Shown here: one piece after another, positions 38,466 to 48,798 of the stretch
Numbering within the stretch: the stretch's first letter is position 1
How the letters are laid out: every line of letters begins with the position of its first letter
NCBI GenBank assembly: GCA_963773845.1
Contig: CAVZCU010000004.1
Span: forward strand, 124,001 to 188,000
Source of the DNA: SIAJ01 sp963773845
Lineage (GTDB): Bacteria; Planctomycetota; Planctomycetia; Gemmatales; Gemmataceae
Reading direction: 5' to 3'
DNA: 64,000 nucleotides
Position numbers and translations under genes: made by a program
Notes under the pieces: generated by a model
Databases searched by the model: none
What the model was told of the DNA's origin: nothing
Seen by the model: only the letters and a program-made list of their open reading frames with translations

Positions 38466-38694
38466 TGGATGTCATGCCCGGACGGGTTGCGGACACGAGA
38501 GTTGTGGGCAAACCCTGCGGTCTGGACAGGTTGTGCGGTCTGTCCCGGTGGCGTCACTCTCTCCGCAGGCGGTGCAGTCGGGCAAGTTCCCCTGAGAGTT
38601 CGCTCGCCCATTCAAATTTCTGGCAAGGCTGGACCAGGTAACTGGTTGGCTGCCGACCCTGGCGTTGTCACATTCCCCTGGCTATTCTGCCCAA

Positions 38695-41600
38695 ATGATC
38701 TCCATACGCCAATTCATGCCGATCTCCGTCGTCCTAGTCGCGGTCGTTTCAATTTCCCGTGGCGATGGACCGACAGCCAAGGGCGATCTGCCGCGGATTC
38801 CTGCGAAGTCGCCGGCCGAATCCTTGAAGCAATTTGAAGTCGCGCCCGGCTTCCACGTTGAACTCGTCGCGGCCGAACCGCTCGTGCAGTCGCCGATGGC
38901 CTGTGACTGGGACGAAGACGGCCGACTCTACGTCGTCGAACTGCCCGAGTACAACGGATACGCAGGCACCCGGCCGCACGGCAAGGGACGTGTCGTACTC
39001 CTCGAAGACACCAATGGCGACGGCGTGATGGACAAGCGCACCGTCTTCGCCGACGGTCTCGATTACCCCACGGGGATCATTTGCTGGAACGGCGGCGTTT
39101 ATGTTGGCGCCGCGCCGACTTGCTTTATTTGAAGGACACAAAGGGAACTGGAAAGGCGGACGTGCGCCAAGTCGTTCTCACGGGCTTCGGCAAGGACAAG
39201 GCCGGTGAGGGTCAGCTCAATTCCTTCCACTGGACGCTCGACAACCGCATTCTGGTTTCCACGGGCCTTGACGGCGGACAATTGAAGCAGCCGGATGGCA
39301 AGATAGTCTCGCTACGTTCAATGAATGTCTTGCTCGATCCGAAGACGAATCAATGGGAATTGACCAGCGGCGGCGGGCAACACGGTATGTCGATCGACGA
39401 CTTTGGCCGCGTGTACGTCTCTGGAAACAGCGATCCGTTTCACACTCTGGCCTACGACGCCCGATACCTGAGCGCCGGCTCGCGCGTGCAGGCCCCCGCG
39501 GCATCGGTCGATATACTTCCGAGCGGCAAGTTTACGCGACTCCATCGCATCAGCCCGGTCGAGGGTTGGCGAGCGTTAAGAACCAAACTCCGCAAGGAAG
39601 GCAAGGTACCCGGCTCGGCGGAAGGGGGTACGCCGGCCGGTTTCTTCACCGGGGCGAGTGGCGTCACCGTCTATCGCGGCGATGCATTTCCCGCCGAATA
39701 TCGTGGCAACATTTTCGTCGGCGAGGTCGCGAACAATCTTGTATTTCGCGCGACGCTGAAGCCGAATGGCTCCTTGCCATTGGCAGAGCGCGCCGACTCC
39801 GATCGCGAGTTTCTCGCATCCAAGGACGTTTGGTTCCGTCCCGTGCAACTTGCTAATGGGCCGGACGGCTGCCTATATGTCATCGACATGTATCGGGAAT
39901 TGATCGAAGGGGCGGCGTTTCTCGCCCCGCAGGTCTTGAAGAATGTCGATCCTTCGGCCGGCATCGACAAGGGACGCATTTGGCGAATCGTTACCGATGG
40001 CTATAAGCACCACGCTGTTCCCGCATTAGGCAAAGCGAAAACAGAGGAACTGGTCGATTTGCTCGATCATCCGAACGGCTGGCACCGCGATACGGCGAGT
40101 CGATTGCTCTATCAGCGACAACCGCACAACGGGGCGATCCAGAAACAACTCGAACAGTTGGTCGTGAAGGGCAAGACCGCCCAGGGGCGGGTGCACGCAC
40201 TCCACGCCCTGGCGCCGTTAGCGGGCAAAGGGGACAAGCTGCTCAAGATCGCTTTGAAGGACCCGGAGCCCCGTGTTCGCGAGCATGCGTTGCGGTTGTG
40301 CGAGTCCCCCCGGCGGGTTCGACTGGTCAGACGCCGATCAACTCTGTTCGCAAGGACCTCTCGACTTACGACATTTGGAATCTGCGCATCGACCCTGATA
40401 TCGGCGTCCGGATCCAACTCGCCAATTCCCTTCGACACATCCAGGTGTATTCTGCGCAACCGGGGGACTTGCGCGCAACGAAGGATATGTTCTTGTTCAG
40501 TTGGCGCTCAAGGACGTTGCCGATCCCTGGATGCGGCTAGGGCTTCTCAGCGGTATGGGCCCGCAGCACCTGGACGTGGCCATCGAACAATTAGCAACTT
40601 CTCAGTATTTCCGGGGCCAGCCCGACGGTTCCGCGTTCGTGATCGCCCTGGCCGAATTGGCGGCGTCCGAACCGAATGGAGCCCATGGGCCGACCCTCTT
40701 GCGGGTCATCGCAACGCTCGCACGCGGCTCCAGTGTCAGTCGGCAGGACCGCGTATTAGCGCGAGCGGTGCTTCGGGTAGTGCGGACGCGAGGATCGGGA
40801 AACACACTCGCGGTGCTCGACAATCAACAATACGCCCCAACCATGAAAGCGATCTACGATGAGCTTTTGAAAGACGCGGTCGTCACTGCGAAGGACTCGC
40901 GCAAGCCGACCGCGGCACGCGTGGCAGCCATCCATGATCTTCAGATCACCAAATTCCGCGACGTCTCACCAGTTCTCGAGGAGGCGATCAAGGCGACTCA
41001 GCCGCCGGAAGTGCAAATTGCCGGCCTGGAAACGCTCGGCCGCTTCGGCGACGATGCCGCTCCTGCCATGATCCTGGACGCGTGGCCGGCGATGACTCCC
41101 AAAGTGCGAATCACTGCGACCGAAATCCTCTTGAGTCGCAATAACTGGGTGACTGCCTTTCTCGACGCCGTCGAAGCACACAAGATCGCTCGGGCCGACG
41201 TCGATCCCGCCCGAGTCGCGCTCTTGAAAAGATCGCCGGCGCGGAATATCGGAATTCGCGCCGCTAAGCTATTTGCCGCTCCGCCCGATCGCAAGAAGGT
41301 ATTCGATCAGTATCGCAAAGCCCTGGACCTGACGGGCGATGCGGTCAAGGGCAAGCTCGTGTTCAAGAACAACTGCTCGACCTGTCACAAGCTGGAAGGA
41401 ATCGGCGTCGAAGTCGGGGCCGACCTCAAGGCGATTCGCGATCGCGGGTTGGAAGGGGTCCTGCTCGCTATCGTCGACCCGAATAAGGAAGTGAAGCCCC
41501 AGTATCTTGCCTATTCAGCGGAACTTAAGAACATGCGCGTGGTCACCGGTCTGATCACCGCGGAAACCGCCACGGGCTTCACCATTCGCCGCCAGGACGG

Positions 41601-41739
41601 AATGAGCGAAACGATCGGCCGCAATGACGTGGAAAACCTGCGAAGCCTGGGGATTTCCTATATGCCAGAAGGCTTGGAAAAGCAGATCGACATCCGTGCC
41701 ATGGCGGACCTGCTGGCGTACTTGAATTCGATCAAATAA
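38695..41739 (+). CDS. PVC-type membrane-bound dehydrogenase with HEAT-like part and haem-binding C-terminus, three frame breaks
   Basis: The signal peptide MISIRQFMPISVVLVAVVS leads into a propeller domain of the Pirellula/Verrucomicrobium dehydrogenase type (FHVELVAAEPLVQSPMACDW, GNIFVGEVANNLVFR, YVIDMYREL). A helical repeat region follows, then a C-terminal cytochrome domain with NNCSTCHKLEGIG (CxxCH at 41374-41388). Three frames are needed: one base is missing near 39116 (restoring GAAPDLLYLKDTKG), and shifts occur near 40310 and near 40450 in the repeat region. The C-terminal 412 residues are uninterrupted. It probably oxidises a sugar or alcohol and passes electrons to the c-type haem. 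Frame breaks are counted as possible sequence errors. Confidence 0.75.
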
Positions 41740-41740
41740 G

Positions 41741-41808
41741 TTCCCAGTCCGCAGTTTCCAGTCCGCAGTCAAAACCACTGGGGACTGGGAACTGCGGACC
41801 GGGAACTG
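41741..41808. terminator. Heptamer-repeat hairpin between convergent genes
   Basis: The left arm has AGTCCGC-AGTTTCC-AGTCCGC-AGTC, a period of seven. The right arm is the near-complement (GGGACTGGGAACTGCGGACC and so on). The hairpin sits directly between the stop of the dehydrogenase gene and the stop of the small lipoprotein gene on the other strand, a typical position for a shared terminator. Confidence 0.6.
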
Positions 41809-41809
41809 A

Positions 41810-42046
41810 TCACGGGCCGATGGCGCCATTGAGCCGTTCGTAAGTTAGCACGCTGGGCTGGTTGTTCATCCAGAAGCGGTGCATTTCCTCGCGAGCCTGG
41901 CGCAGATCTTCGGACTCGTTGAGGAGTTGGTTCATCCGATAGTTCGGGTCGCTGTCGTAGCGGTTTAGGAACAGGCAGCCGGTGTTCGGCAGCACCGCCA
42001 TCAAAGCTACAACCCCCAGAAGCAGTTTCCGACGCATATCGCGCAT
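41810..42046 (-). CDS. Small predicted lipoprotein
   Basis: A 78-residue protein: MRDMRRKLLLGVVALMAVLP, then the lipobox NTGC at about residue 24. The mature part is short and charged (MNQLLNESEDLRQAREEMHRFWMNNQPSVLTYERLNG), probably helical. Such short lipoproteins are very frequent in planctomycetes. No catalytic feature. The stop abuts the heptamer hairpin. Confidence 0.75.
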   Translation of the reverse strand: MRDMRRKLLLGVVALMAVLPNTGCLFLNRYDSDPNYRMNQLLNESEDLRQAREEMHRFWMNNQPSVLTYERLNGAIGP

Positions 42047-42234
42047 CCTTTCGAGCCGACGCCGATGATCCGTCCGGCCCGTTCCTTGGACTGGCAGACG
42101 GAGGAAGTCCCCTTGTCGATACCATCGGCAAAATCGACCCGTGGACTTGAACCGGCAATGCGAAAGTTGGGTAGAAAGCGATCAATCGTTGCGATTGATA
42201 GGATGCCATCGGCCTCCACCTGGTGGAATGATCA

Positions 42235-43489
42235 TTACAATTCACAATTGGGCACTTTTCGATGCCAGTATTTTCGACGTATTCCATCACGGCTGGATCG
42301 AGGAACTCGTGAAACGGTGGGATTGAGACAAGTGCTCACGCGCAGAATAATCCGCGATACCTGCGGCCGGCAGCGGAAGCGAATGGGCTCCTTGCCGGAG
42401 AGGCCGCGATTGACGTGCAAGACTGTCGGCGGTTCGTGGAATGTGCCCATGTCGTAGCGCCGACTGTAGGAGCTGGGGACGAATAGTGAACCAAAGATCG
42501 GCAGCCGAACTTGTCCGCCGTGATTGTGTCCGCTGAGCATCAGCCGGCACTCATTGCGTTTCGCCCAGCCGATATTGTCTGGCGTGTGACTGACCAAGAG
42601 ACGGAATCCCTCAGGGCAATTTGACAGATCCGGTGGCGGGCGAAACCACGGGCCTTCGTGACCGATTGCGATCAGCCGTTCCCCACGCACCTCCAATGCT
42701 TCCCAGCGATTACTGACGACGCGCATGCTCAGCCCGGCTAGCCGTTGCCGCACGCCGGCATAATCGCGCCACCAATCGTGATTGCCCATAATGGCAAGCG
42801 CCGCGATGTTCCAGCGCAGGGGACTCAAGACTGGTTCAATCCAGTCGAGATATTGGTCGTCGTCGATGATGTCGCCACTGAGGACGACGAGATCCGGAAC
42901 ACCGTCGGCCATCGATCGCCGGACGACGAATTCATAGAACTCACGCGCCGGCGTGCCGTAAAAGTGCAAATCGCTGAGTTGCAGGATTGTCAGGCCGTCC
43001 CAACCCGCCGGCATGCCGGGCACTCGCAGCGTCAGCGTGGTAATTTCGAGGTTGAATACGTCGTTGATTCGAAGCCGTCGCAATGGCTCGATATTTTCCG
43101 TCGCCCACGGGCCGATAGCCCAACTCCTTTTCCACATCGACGGTTGCCATACGCTCGTCGAGCACAATGGCCGGTCGGCGACGAAGTAATCGGCAGACGG
43201 TGACCGCGGGGAACACCAATGCTCCCATCGCAATGCACAGCCACGCATAAATGACAGGGGCTAAGTATGATCCATCACTGAGTGCTTGTCGACCCAGCGC
43301 AATTAAGTCAAAACCCACGAGCAGTGCGAAAGCAACCGGGCCAGCAATTAAGAGCAGGCCCCAAAGATTCCGTTGCGTCTTTAGGATCTGGCGGTGAAAT
43401 GGGTACGAGTAAGTGACGTTGATGCTGAGCATCAGCAGATAGCCGTGCCCGATGGCCGCCGCGAGGAAGAGGAGAAGAGTCACCAGCAA
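42235..43489 (-). CDS. Membrane-anchored calcineurin-like metallophosphoesterase, one frame break
   Basis: The N-terminal frame (43489 to about 43090) has three hydrophobic segments. The second frame holds the phosphoesterase core: LSDLHF, LSGDIID, MGNHDWW and, at the end, SGHNHGGQVR, which together ligate two metals. A one-base change near 43075-43095 joins the frames in the region of GYRPVGDGKY and LRINDVFNLEI. The arrangement resembles YkuE-type membrane phosphoesterases. It lies 15 bases after the stop of the PAS-GAF gene on the same strand, so co-transcription is likely. Substrate unknown, perhaps a phospholipid or nucleotide. Confidence 0.75.
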
Positions 43490-43504
43490 AGCGATCTTCC
43501 GGAA

Positions 43505-45073
43505 TCAAGAAACCACACCGACCGGAACCGCATTTTTCGGCGGTGGGCTTGGCGCTGGACTTGTCAACGCTTTGAGCAAGACGGATTCTTGAAATGGCTT
43601 GAACAACACTGGCAGCCAGTACCCGTCTTGCTTGGCGTTCACCACGGTGTGGCAGGAGTCGTATTCGAAGCCCTGCGTCAGAATCACGCGGCCGAGCGGC
43701 ACCGCCTTTATCAGCGCCCGATATGCCGCAGTGCCGCCCATATCCTTGTGCCGGACGGAGACCAGCACCACGTCGTATGTCCCCGCCTTCGCCATGGCGA
43801 TTCCTTCGGCGGGGTTGGAAGCCGCTTCCACAACGCAGCCCCGGCGTTCGAGAATGAAGTGCGCCGATTTGCGAATGCGTTCGTCTGCATCGATTACCAG
43901 CACTCGCATCCCATCCAGCTTCGGGTCGGTCGCTGGATTCTCCGGTCGGGCGGTTTCATCGCCGACGCGCCGTACAGCGAGCTTGATCTTACGCGCGTCG
44001 CCGAGTACACGCCGGAGCGAATCCACCAGGTCTGGCCGGTCGCCCAGGCGCTCAATCAAACCGCTGACGACCCCAAGCAAGTCATCCGCGGGCATGGCGA
44101 TGTCGCGATTCACATTGTCGATCACGCCGGCCGCCGCGAACTGCTCCTGGGCATGTAAGAGATTGAGCGTGTTTAGACTTCGCGCCAATTCTCGGGCAAA
44201 CAACTCGGTGAACTGCAAATCCTCCGGCCCGAATGCATTAACGTTGGGACTTTCCACATTGAACGTGCCGATCACCTGGTCGTGAAAGAGAATCGGCACT
44301 GTCATCGAGGATCGAGCCCCGGCGGACCCTTCAATGAAGTGCGGATCGTTGGTCGTGTCCGTGCACAGATAAGGCTGGCCAGTCGCGGCCACGAAGCCGG
44401 TTACCCCGTTTCCGTCAGTACGCGCGTAGAGTTCCCGAGTCGCCGCCTCGGGCTTCATTCCCTCTTCCATTAACGGAACAAGTCGCAGGGTCTTCGGGTC
44501 AAGCATCCGAATTTCCACGACGTTGTAATGGAGGACGTCGTGAACGTATCGCCGGAGGTTTTGTTTGAGTAATTCCACCCGACATTCGACATTCAGGTCG
44601 GCCAGCTGGTCGGGATCCAGAGAGTCCAAGTCCTGACTGGCGAAATAGAGAGCATTCAGCTTCTGCTGGCGGGCCGCGGTCGCGGTGACATCGTCGCACA
44701 ATGCCACCAGCTCGACGACTCGGCCATCTTCGCGGATGGGGGAGACGGTCACATCGAGCAAAAGGTTGTTGTTTTGGCGGATTCGGAAGCAGGCAGGGGA
44801 ACCGTGAAGAGCCGCTTGAAAGGCGTCGTCGGATGGGCGGGTTTCCGGCGGAGTTTTAAGGGCATCGAAGAATCGTTTACCCACCGGTTGTTCGTCACCG
44901 CACCAAGCTCGAAACGGGTCATTGGCCCAGCGGACGATGAGATCCGGTGAAACGACGGCAATGCCCTTGTCGAGAGCGCCGATGATGTATTCGGCACGCT
45001 TCAATTGATCGTCCGGGCCGGCACCGCCTGAGCCGTCATGTCGCATCGTCGTCACGTGCCCGCCTTCCATCAC
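43505..45073 (-). CDS. PAS-GAF-receiver protein with degenerate receiver domain
   Basis: A 522-residue soluble protein. A PAS-type sensor spans about residues 25-135 (IIGALDKGIAVVSPDLIVRWAN), a GAF domain about 160-330 (GVTGFVAATGQPYLCTDTT, SSMTVPILFHDQVIGTFNVES), and a short helical part with AAGVIDNVNRD follows. A receiver-like domain spans about 400-510 (MRVLVIDADERIRKSAHFIL). In the receiver the expected phospho-acceptor strand reads YDVVLVSVRHKDMGG, with Ser where the Asp should be, while the upstream acidic pair and the KPF lysine are kept. No HATPase domain is seen, so it is not a complete histidine kinase. It probably signals by protein interaction. The start could also be the internal MRHDGSGG. 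Confidence 0.8.
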   Translation of the reverse strand: MMEGGHVTTMRHDGSGGAGPDDQLKRAEYIIGALDKGIAVVSPDLIVRWANDPFRAWCGDEQPVGKRFFDALKTPPETRPSDDAFQAALHGSPACFRIRQNNNLLLDVTVSPIREDGRVVELVALCDDVTATAARQQKLNALYFASQDLDSLDPDQLADLNVECRVELLKQNLRRYVHDVLHYNVVEIRMLDPKTLRLVPLMEEGMKPEAATRELYARTDGNGVTGFVAATGQPYLCTDTTNDPHFIEGSAGARSSMTVPILFHDQVIGTFNVESPNVNAFGPEDLQFTELFARELARSLNTLNLLHAQEQFAAAGVIDNVNRDIAMPADDLLGVVSGLIERLGDRPDLVDSLRRVLGDARKIKLAVRRVGDETARPENPATDPKLDGMRVLVIDADERIRKSAHFILERRGCVVEAASNPAEGIAMAKAGTYDVVLVSVRHKDMGGTAAYRALIKAVPLGRVILTQGFEYDSCHTVVNAKQDGYWLPVLFKPFQESVLLKALTSPAPSPPPKNAVPVGVVS

Positions 45074-45150
45074 AGGAGGGGTCTGGAATAAGGAATTATA
45101 ACCATTGCCTGGCGATTAAAACAAGAACGAGCCGCGAACCCTACCCCAAG

Positions 45151-46248
45151 TCAGCGGCCCAACTGAACAAATCCATGAACCAGCAGATCGTCCCCCAATT
45201 GCTCGATCCGCCAGTCGCTCAGAGTAGTCGCTTCGTCGATTTCCGCAATACCCAAACTGCCGATCGGCGACATCGCCGCCCGTCCTCCAAACAGTTTGGG
45301 CGCCACGAACGCGTGCACCTCGTCGATTTCCCCTGCGTCCCGAAAGCGCCCGAGCGTATCAGCTCCCCCTTCGACCAACACATTGGTCATTCCGCGTTGT
45401 GCCAATTCCGTCAAGACCGATTTGACATTCAGGACGCCGTCCGATGATGGCAACTCCAGTAAATCGACCCCGTTTTGCCGCCAAGTGGCCAGTCGTTGCG
45501 CTCCGGCAGTAGTTGTAACGATTAGAATCGGCGCCGCTGAAACCGAGTCCAGCAATCGACAATTCGCGGGCATTCCTTCAGCCGATTCAGTCAAGACAAC
45601 GCGCGTGGGGGTACGCGGACCGGCTGGCCGGGCGGTCAGCAGTGGGTCGTCCGCAACCAAAGTTGCCCGACCTACCAGGATAGCATCCATCTTGCCGCGG
45701 AGTTCGTGGACGTGCGCTCGCGCAGCCTCACCGGTGATCCATTGAGACTTGCCCGTTCGCGTTGCAATTTTCCCATCGAGGCTCATGGCCCATTTTGCGT
45801 GAACCCATGGACGTCCTGTGCGCAAGCGCTTGAGGTATGGCGCGTTCAGCCTCCGAGCAGCGGCTTCGCCTATGCCGACCTCGACGACGATGCCAGCTTC
45901 CCGGAGACGGGCGGCTCCCTGCCCCGCGACCTGAGGGAACGGGTCGAGCATCGCGACGACGACCCGGCGTATCCCCGCCTGAATCACGTCAAGTGTGCAG
46001 GGCGGGGTTTTACCGAAGTGACAGCAAGGCTCCAACGTGATGTACATCGTCGAACCCTGTGCCGATTCGCCCGCTTGACGGAGTGCGTTGACCTCGGCAT
46101 GAGCCTGGCCGAATTTCTCGTGCCAGCCCTCGCCAACCACGTGTCCATCGCGAACGACGACCGCGCCGACCAGCGGATTGGGCTCGACCCAACCCCGGCC
46201 GCGCTCGGCCAGTTCGAGGGCGATCGACATGAAGAAGTGGTCGCTCAT
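45151..46248 (-). CDS. ribD: Riboflavin biosynthesis bifunctional deaminase/reductase RibD
   Basis: A 365-residue enzyme catalysing deamination of 2,5-diamino-6-ribosylamino-pyrimidinone phosphate and then NADPH reduction. The N-terminal cytidine-deaminase-like half has the zinc motif HAEVNAL and PCCHFGKTPPC. The C-terminal half is dihydrofolate-reductase-like (KWAMSLDGKIAT, LVEGGADTLG). Length and order are standard. It is transcribed alone away from the tRNA region; a short TCAGAAG heptamer run (46260-46284) precedes its start. Confidence 0.95.
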   Translation of the reverse strand: MSDHFFMSIALELAERGRGWVEPNPLVGAVVVRDGHVVGEGWHEKFGQAHAEVNALRQAGESAQGSTMYITLEPCCHFGKTPPCTLDVIQAGIRRVVVAMLDPFPQVAGQGAARLREAGIVVEVGIGEAAARRLNAPYLKRLRTGRPWVHAKWAMSLDGKIATRTGKSQWITGEAARAHVHELRGKMDAILVGRATLVADDPLLTARPAGPRTPTRVVLTESAEGMPANCRLLDSVSAAPILIVTTTAGAQRLATWRQNGVDLLELPSSDGVLNVKSVLTELAQRGMTNVLVEGGADTLGRFRDAGEIDEVHAFVAPKLFGGRAAMSPIGSLGIAEIDEATTLSDWRIEQLGDDLLVHGFVQLGR

Positions 46249-46259
46249 TTGACCAGTGA

Positions 46260-46284
46260 TCAGAGGTCAGAAGTCAGAAGTCAG
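46260..46284. repeat. Short TCAGAAG heptamer run
   Basis: Three and a half copies of a TCAGAGG/TCAGAAG unit in tandem, the same unit that builds the hairpins at 58610-58670 and 59771-59835, but here with only one arm visible. It stands upstream of ribD and close to the conserved leader of the tRNA run. Confidence 0.6.
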
Positions 46285-46408
46285 CATACGCGGCGAAAAG
46301 TTTTCGGATTTTCCGCGAACCAAGTGTTGAGTCGTGCGTCATACTAGCGAACGATTCAAAATGATGTCTGGAATTCACGAGGCGAACCGCTTACTAGCAT
46401 ACACGATC

Positions 46409-46522
46409 ATGATTCGATCCTGCCACCTAACGAAGCTCGAATGCCTTAACGGCGAATGCCGTTGGTGCGATCGCTGCGTCGCGTTGGTGATGGCGTATCG
46501 AAGTGGTCACGATCCTGGATAA
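46409..46522 (+). CDS. Conserved 37-codon small frame, copy 1 (upstream of host tRNA run)
   Basis: This short frame aligns without gaps to the frame at 58139-58252. Twenty-one of 37 residues are identical, including CHL near the start, RWC in the middle and RSGHDPG at the stop. Among identical residues at least eight codons differ only synonymously, and the stops differ (TAA here, TGA there), which points to a translated peptide. It holds five Cys. No clear ribosome site is seen before the ATG. An AT-rich box (46293-46322) upstream and a hairpin downstream are shared with the other copy. I do not recognise the family. Confidence 0.6.
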   Translation: MIRSCHLTKLECLNGECRWCDRCVALVMAYRSGHDPG

Positions 46523-46534
46523 CCCCTTCCGATT

Positions 46535-46584
46535 GCATGAACCATGCAAGGCCGGGGAATCCCAAATAGGATCCCCGGCCTTGC
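46535..46584 (+). other. Conserved hairpin between small frame and tRNA run, copy 1
   Basis: A small stem GCATG/CATGC is followed at once by a long GC-rich stem AAGGCCGGGGA/TCCCCGGCCTT. The same pair of stems occurs at 58264-58313, with loop changes that keep the inner TCC/GGA pairing. There is no U-tract after it, and tRNA-Glu begins 25 bases later. It may be a leader structure, a processing signal or an attenuator. Confidence 0.6.
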
Positions 46585-46608
46585 AGCGTTTATGGGGATC
46601 GCGGAATC

Positions 46609-46681
46609 GGTCCGTTCGTCTAGCGGAATAGGACGCTGGTCTTTCAAGCCGGTAACGGGGGTTCGATTCCCCCACGGACCA
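46609..46681 (+). tRNA. tRNA-Glu (anticodon UUC)
   Basis: Acceptor GGTCCGT pairs with ACGGACC and the discriminator is A. The anticodon loop is CTTTCAA, and the T arm is GGGGG-TTCGATT-CCCCC. CCA is not encoded. It is the first tRNA of the run downstream of the conserved leader. Confidence 0.92.
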
Positions 46682-46727
46682 CTGGATTGATGATTGACGA
46701 TCGAAGATTGCCGATTGAAGTTTGATT

Positions 46728-46799
46728 CGACCCGTAGCTCAATGGCGGAGCAGGCCGTTTACACCGGACAGGTTGGGGGTTCGAGTCCCTCCGGGTTGA
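46728..46799 (+). tRNA. tRNA-Val (anticodon UAC)
   Basis: Acceptor CGACCCG pairs with CGGGTTG, followed by discriminator A. The D arm is GCTC/GAGC, the anticodon loop TTTACAC gives UAC, and the T loop is TTCGAGT. It stands 46 bases after tRNA-Glu. Confidence 0.9.
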
Positions 46800-46809
46800 C
46801 TGAATGAAT

Positions 46810-46875
46810 GAGGCGCAGGTGTTAGCGGCAGCATCCCCGGCTCTTACCCGGGTGGTGAGGGTTCAAGTCCCTCGG
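46810..46875 (+). pseudogene. tRNA-Lys (CUU), 5' part cut by element integration (attL)
   Basis: Positions 1-67 of a Lys tRNA: acceptor strand GAGGCGC, D arm with TAGCGGCA loop, anticodon loop CTCTTAC (CUU) and T arm GAGGG-TTCAAGT-CCCTC. The 3' acceptor strand that follows here (TTTAG) does not pair. The strand GGGCCTC plus A that does pair, apart from one G-G mismatch, is found after the matching 14-base repeat at 58455-58468. Integration therefore separated the two parts of this gene. Confidence 0.75.
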
Positions 46876-48602
46876 TTTAGGCCCCACTGATCCGAACGCG
46901 ATTTCCCCACCCTCAAAGACGTGCCGCGTCCGGGTGCTCTTGCCTTCCAGCCGCGTATGCACGGTGATCCCTGCTATTCGACGCAGGCACTGCCGGACCG
47001 CTGGCGTTTTCACCGATCCGAAGAAAGACGACCCGCACTCTACGTCCATCCAATCGTCCGGGTTGTCGGGATCGCGGCCCCATTCCTGGGCGGCACTGCG
47101 GAACAGTATCCCGAGCCAATAGAGGCTCCTCAGAACTTCCATCGCCTCCGCGCTCACGTCGGCCTCGCTCGGGGGCCGCTTCCGCAATTCGGCCTCCAGC
47201 AACTCACGCTCGGCCTTGAGCCGCTCGATTTCAGCTTCGATGGCCGCCACATTTTCGGCGCTCGTGGCGTAGGCGAGGTTGCGGCGGGCCGTCTCGATCT
47301 GTCCGGCCAGCGTCTGCGATTGCTTCTCGGCTCGCTTGCGGTCGTTCGCCGGTTGCTTCGGTGGAGCGACCAGCGATCGCACCTTGGCGAACGCCTTCGG
47401 CAGGTCGCCGGGTTGCAGCTCGCCCCGCTCCGCCTTCCACGCCAGCGCCTCGCCGTCGATGGACAGGAACTCTTGGTGCAGGTAATCGGCGATGGAATGC
47501 AGGACCCGGTCCTCGCGAATCGTGGTGCCCTTGGGACACGTCCGCTCGCCCTTCGCCGTGCCGTCCTCAGTCTTGTCCTCGCGATGATTGCCGCATTCGT
47601 AGTATCCGCCCTTCAAGACCCACATCGGACCGCCGCACTTGCCGCACCGCAGCAAGCCGGAGAGGATGTGCGGATTGTTCTCGGGCGTCCACGGCACGTG
47701 GCCCGTCTTGCCCTGGGACAGTATCGCCCGCGCCCGCTCGAAGGTCGGTCGGTCGATGATCGATTCGTGGTGGTCGCGGCGGACGATCCACTCGGACTCC
47801 GGCTTGCGGCACCTCTTGCCGCCCTTCACGATCCGGCCGTTGCGGATCGTGTGGTATTTGCCATAGCTGTACTTGCCGGCCGCGAAGTCGCCGGTGTAGG
47901 CCACGTTCTGCAGTATCACCTTGATGGTATCGCCGCCCCACGGCTTGCCCCGTCCGCCCGGTGATGGATAGCCCTCGGCTTGCAACCGGCGGGCGATCTC
48001 CTCCATCTGCCTGCGGTCGTCCACGAACTCGCGGAAGATGCGTTGCACTATCCGCACGTGAGCCGGGTCGCCGAGCACGAGCCGCTTGTTCTTCCGGTCG
48101 CCATCGATGGAGTACCCGTAGGGCGACGAGCCAATCCAACTGCCGCCGTTCGCGGCCTCCATTTGTCCCCGTGCCACGTCGCGGCTCAGGTTGACCAGAT
48201 ACTGATGCTTGACGTGCTGATCCACTTGATAGGTAAGCCAGCCGGTGAACTCGTTCCAGTCGATCGGCCCCTTGTCCACCGTCACCAGCCCGATCCCGGC
48301 CCGGCCGAACAGATAGGTCCAGTAGCCGCCCTCCTGCGGCGAGAAGCGCCCGAAGCGGGACTGGTCCCAGCACAGGATCACGTCGAAGTCCCGGCCGTCC
48401 TGTGCGTCGGCAAGCATCTGCTGAAAGGCGAGCCGGTTGGCGGTGTCGTCGCCGCTGATGCCCTCGTCCTCGTACCACCGGACGATCCGGTAGCCCTTGT
48501 CGTCGGCGTATTGCCGGACCGACTTCTTCTGGTCGTCGATGCTGGTGTCTTGTTCGTCGGTCGAGCAGGCGCATAACCGACGGCGGGAATCAACCGGGAC
48601 AT
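46822..48602 (-). CDS. Large serine recombinase (integrase), frame break near the N-terminus
   Basis: About 590 residues. The N-terminal resolvase domain starts MSRLIPAVGYA in one frame and continues CSTDEQDTSIDDQ in another; one missing base near 48568 joins them and supplies the usual Arg-Cys-Ser with the nucleophile Ser. WDQSRFGRF and the catalytic Arg region follow. A recombinase domain has GSSPYGYSIDGD and TIKVILQNVAYTGDF, then a zinc ribbon (CGKCGG, YYECGNH), a coiled coil (AAIEAEIERLKAERELLEAEL) and the C-terminus. The last 18 or so codons run through the attL core into the interrupted host tRNA, so its C-terminus differs between integrated and excised states. It is the likely integration enzyme of the element. 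Confidence 0.85.
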
Positions 48603-48798
48603 GACCGTACCCCTCGCCCGCACCCCAAGGAAGAAAAGACGGGCGGCCGGCCAATCCGGGGTACGGATTAGATGGCCCCGAGCAGGTAGCTACTCCCGCT
48701 CGGTGCCGCCCAGGGATAATTATATCAGGCTTCTCGGACCGGCGCTAGCCCAGCCCCGGCCGGCCCCGAATCGCCCCAAAGAAGTCCGGCGACGAGAA

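Noticed and set aside
46873..46890. tRNA-Lys at the left end as an intact gene
   Set aside because: The sequence after the T arm (TTTAG) cannot pair with the acceptor strand GAGGCGC; the pairing strand is at 58467-58473.
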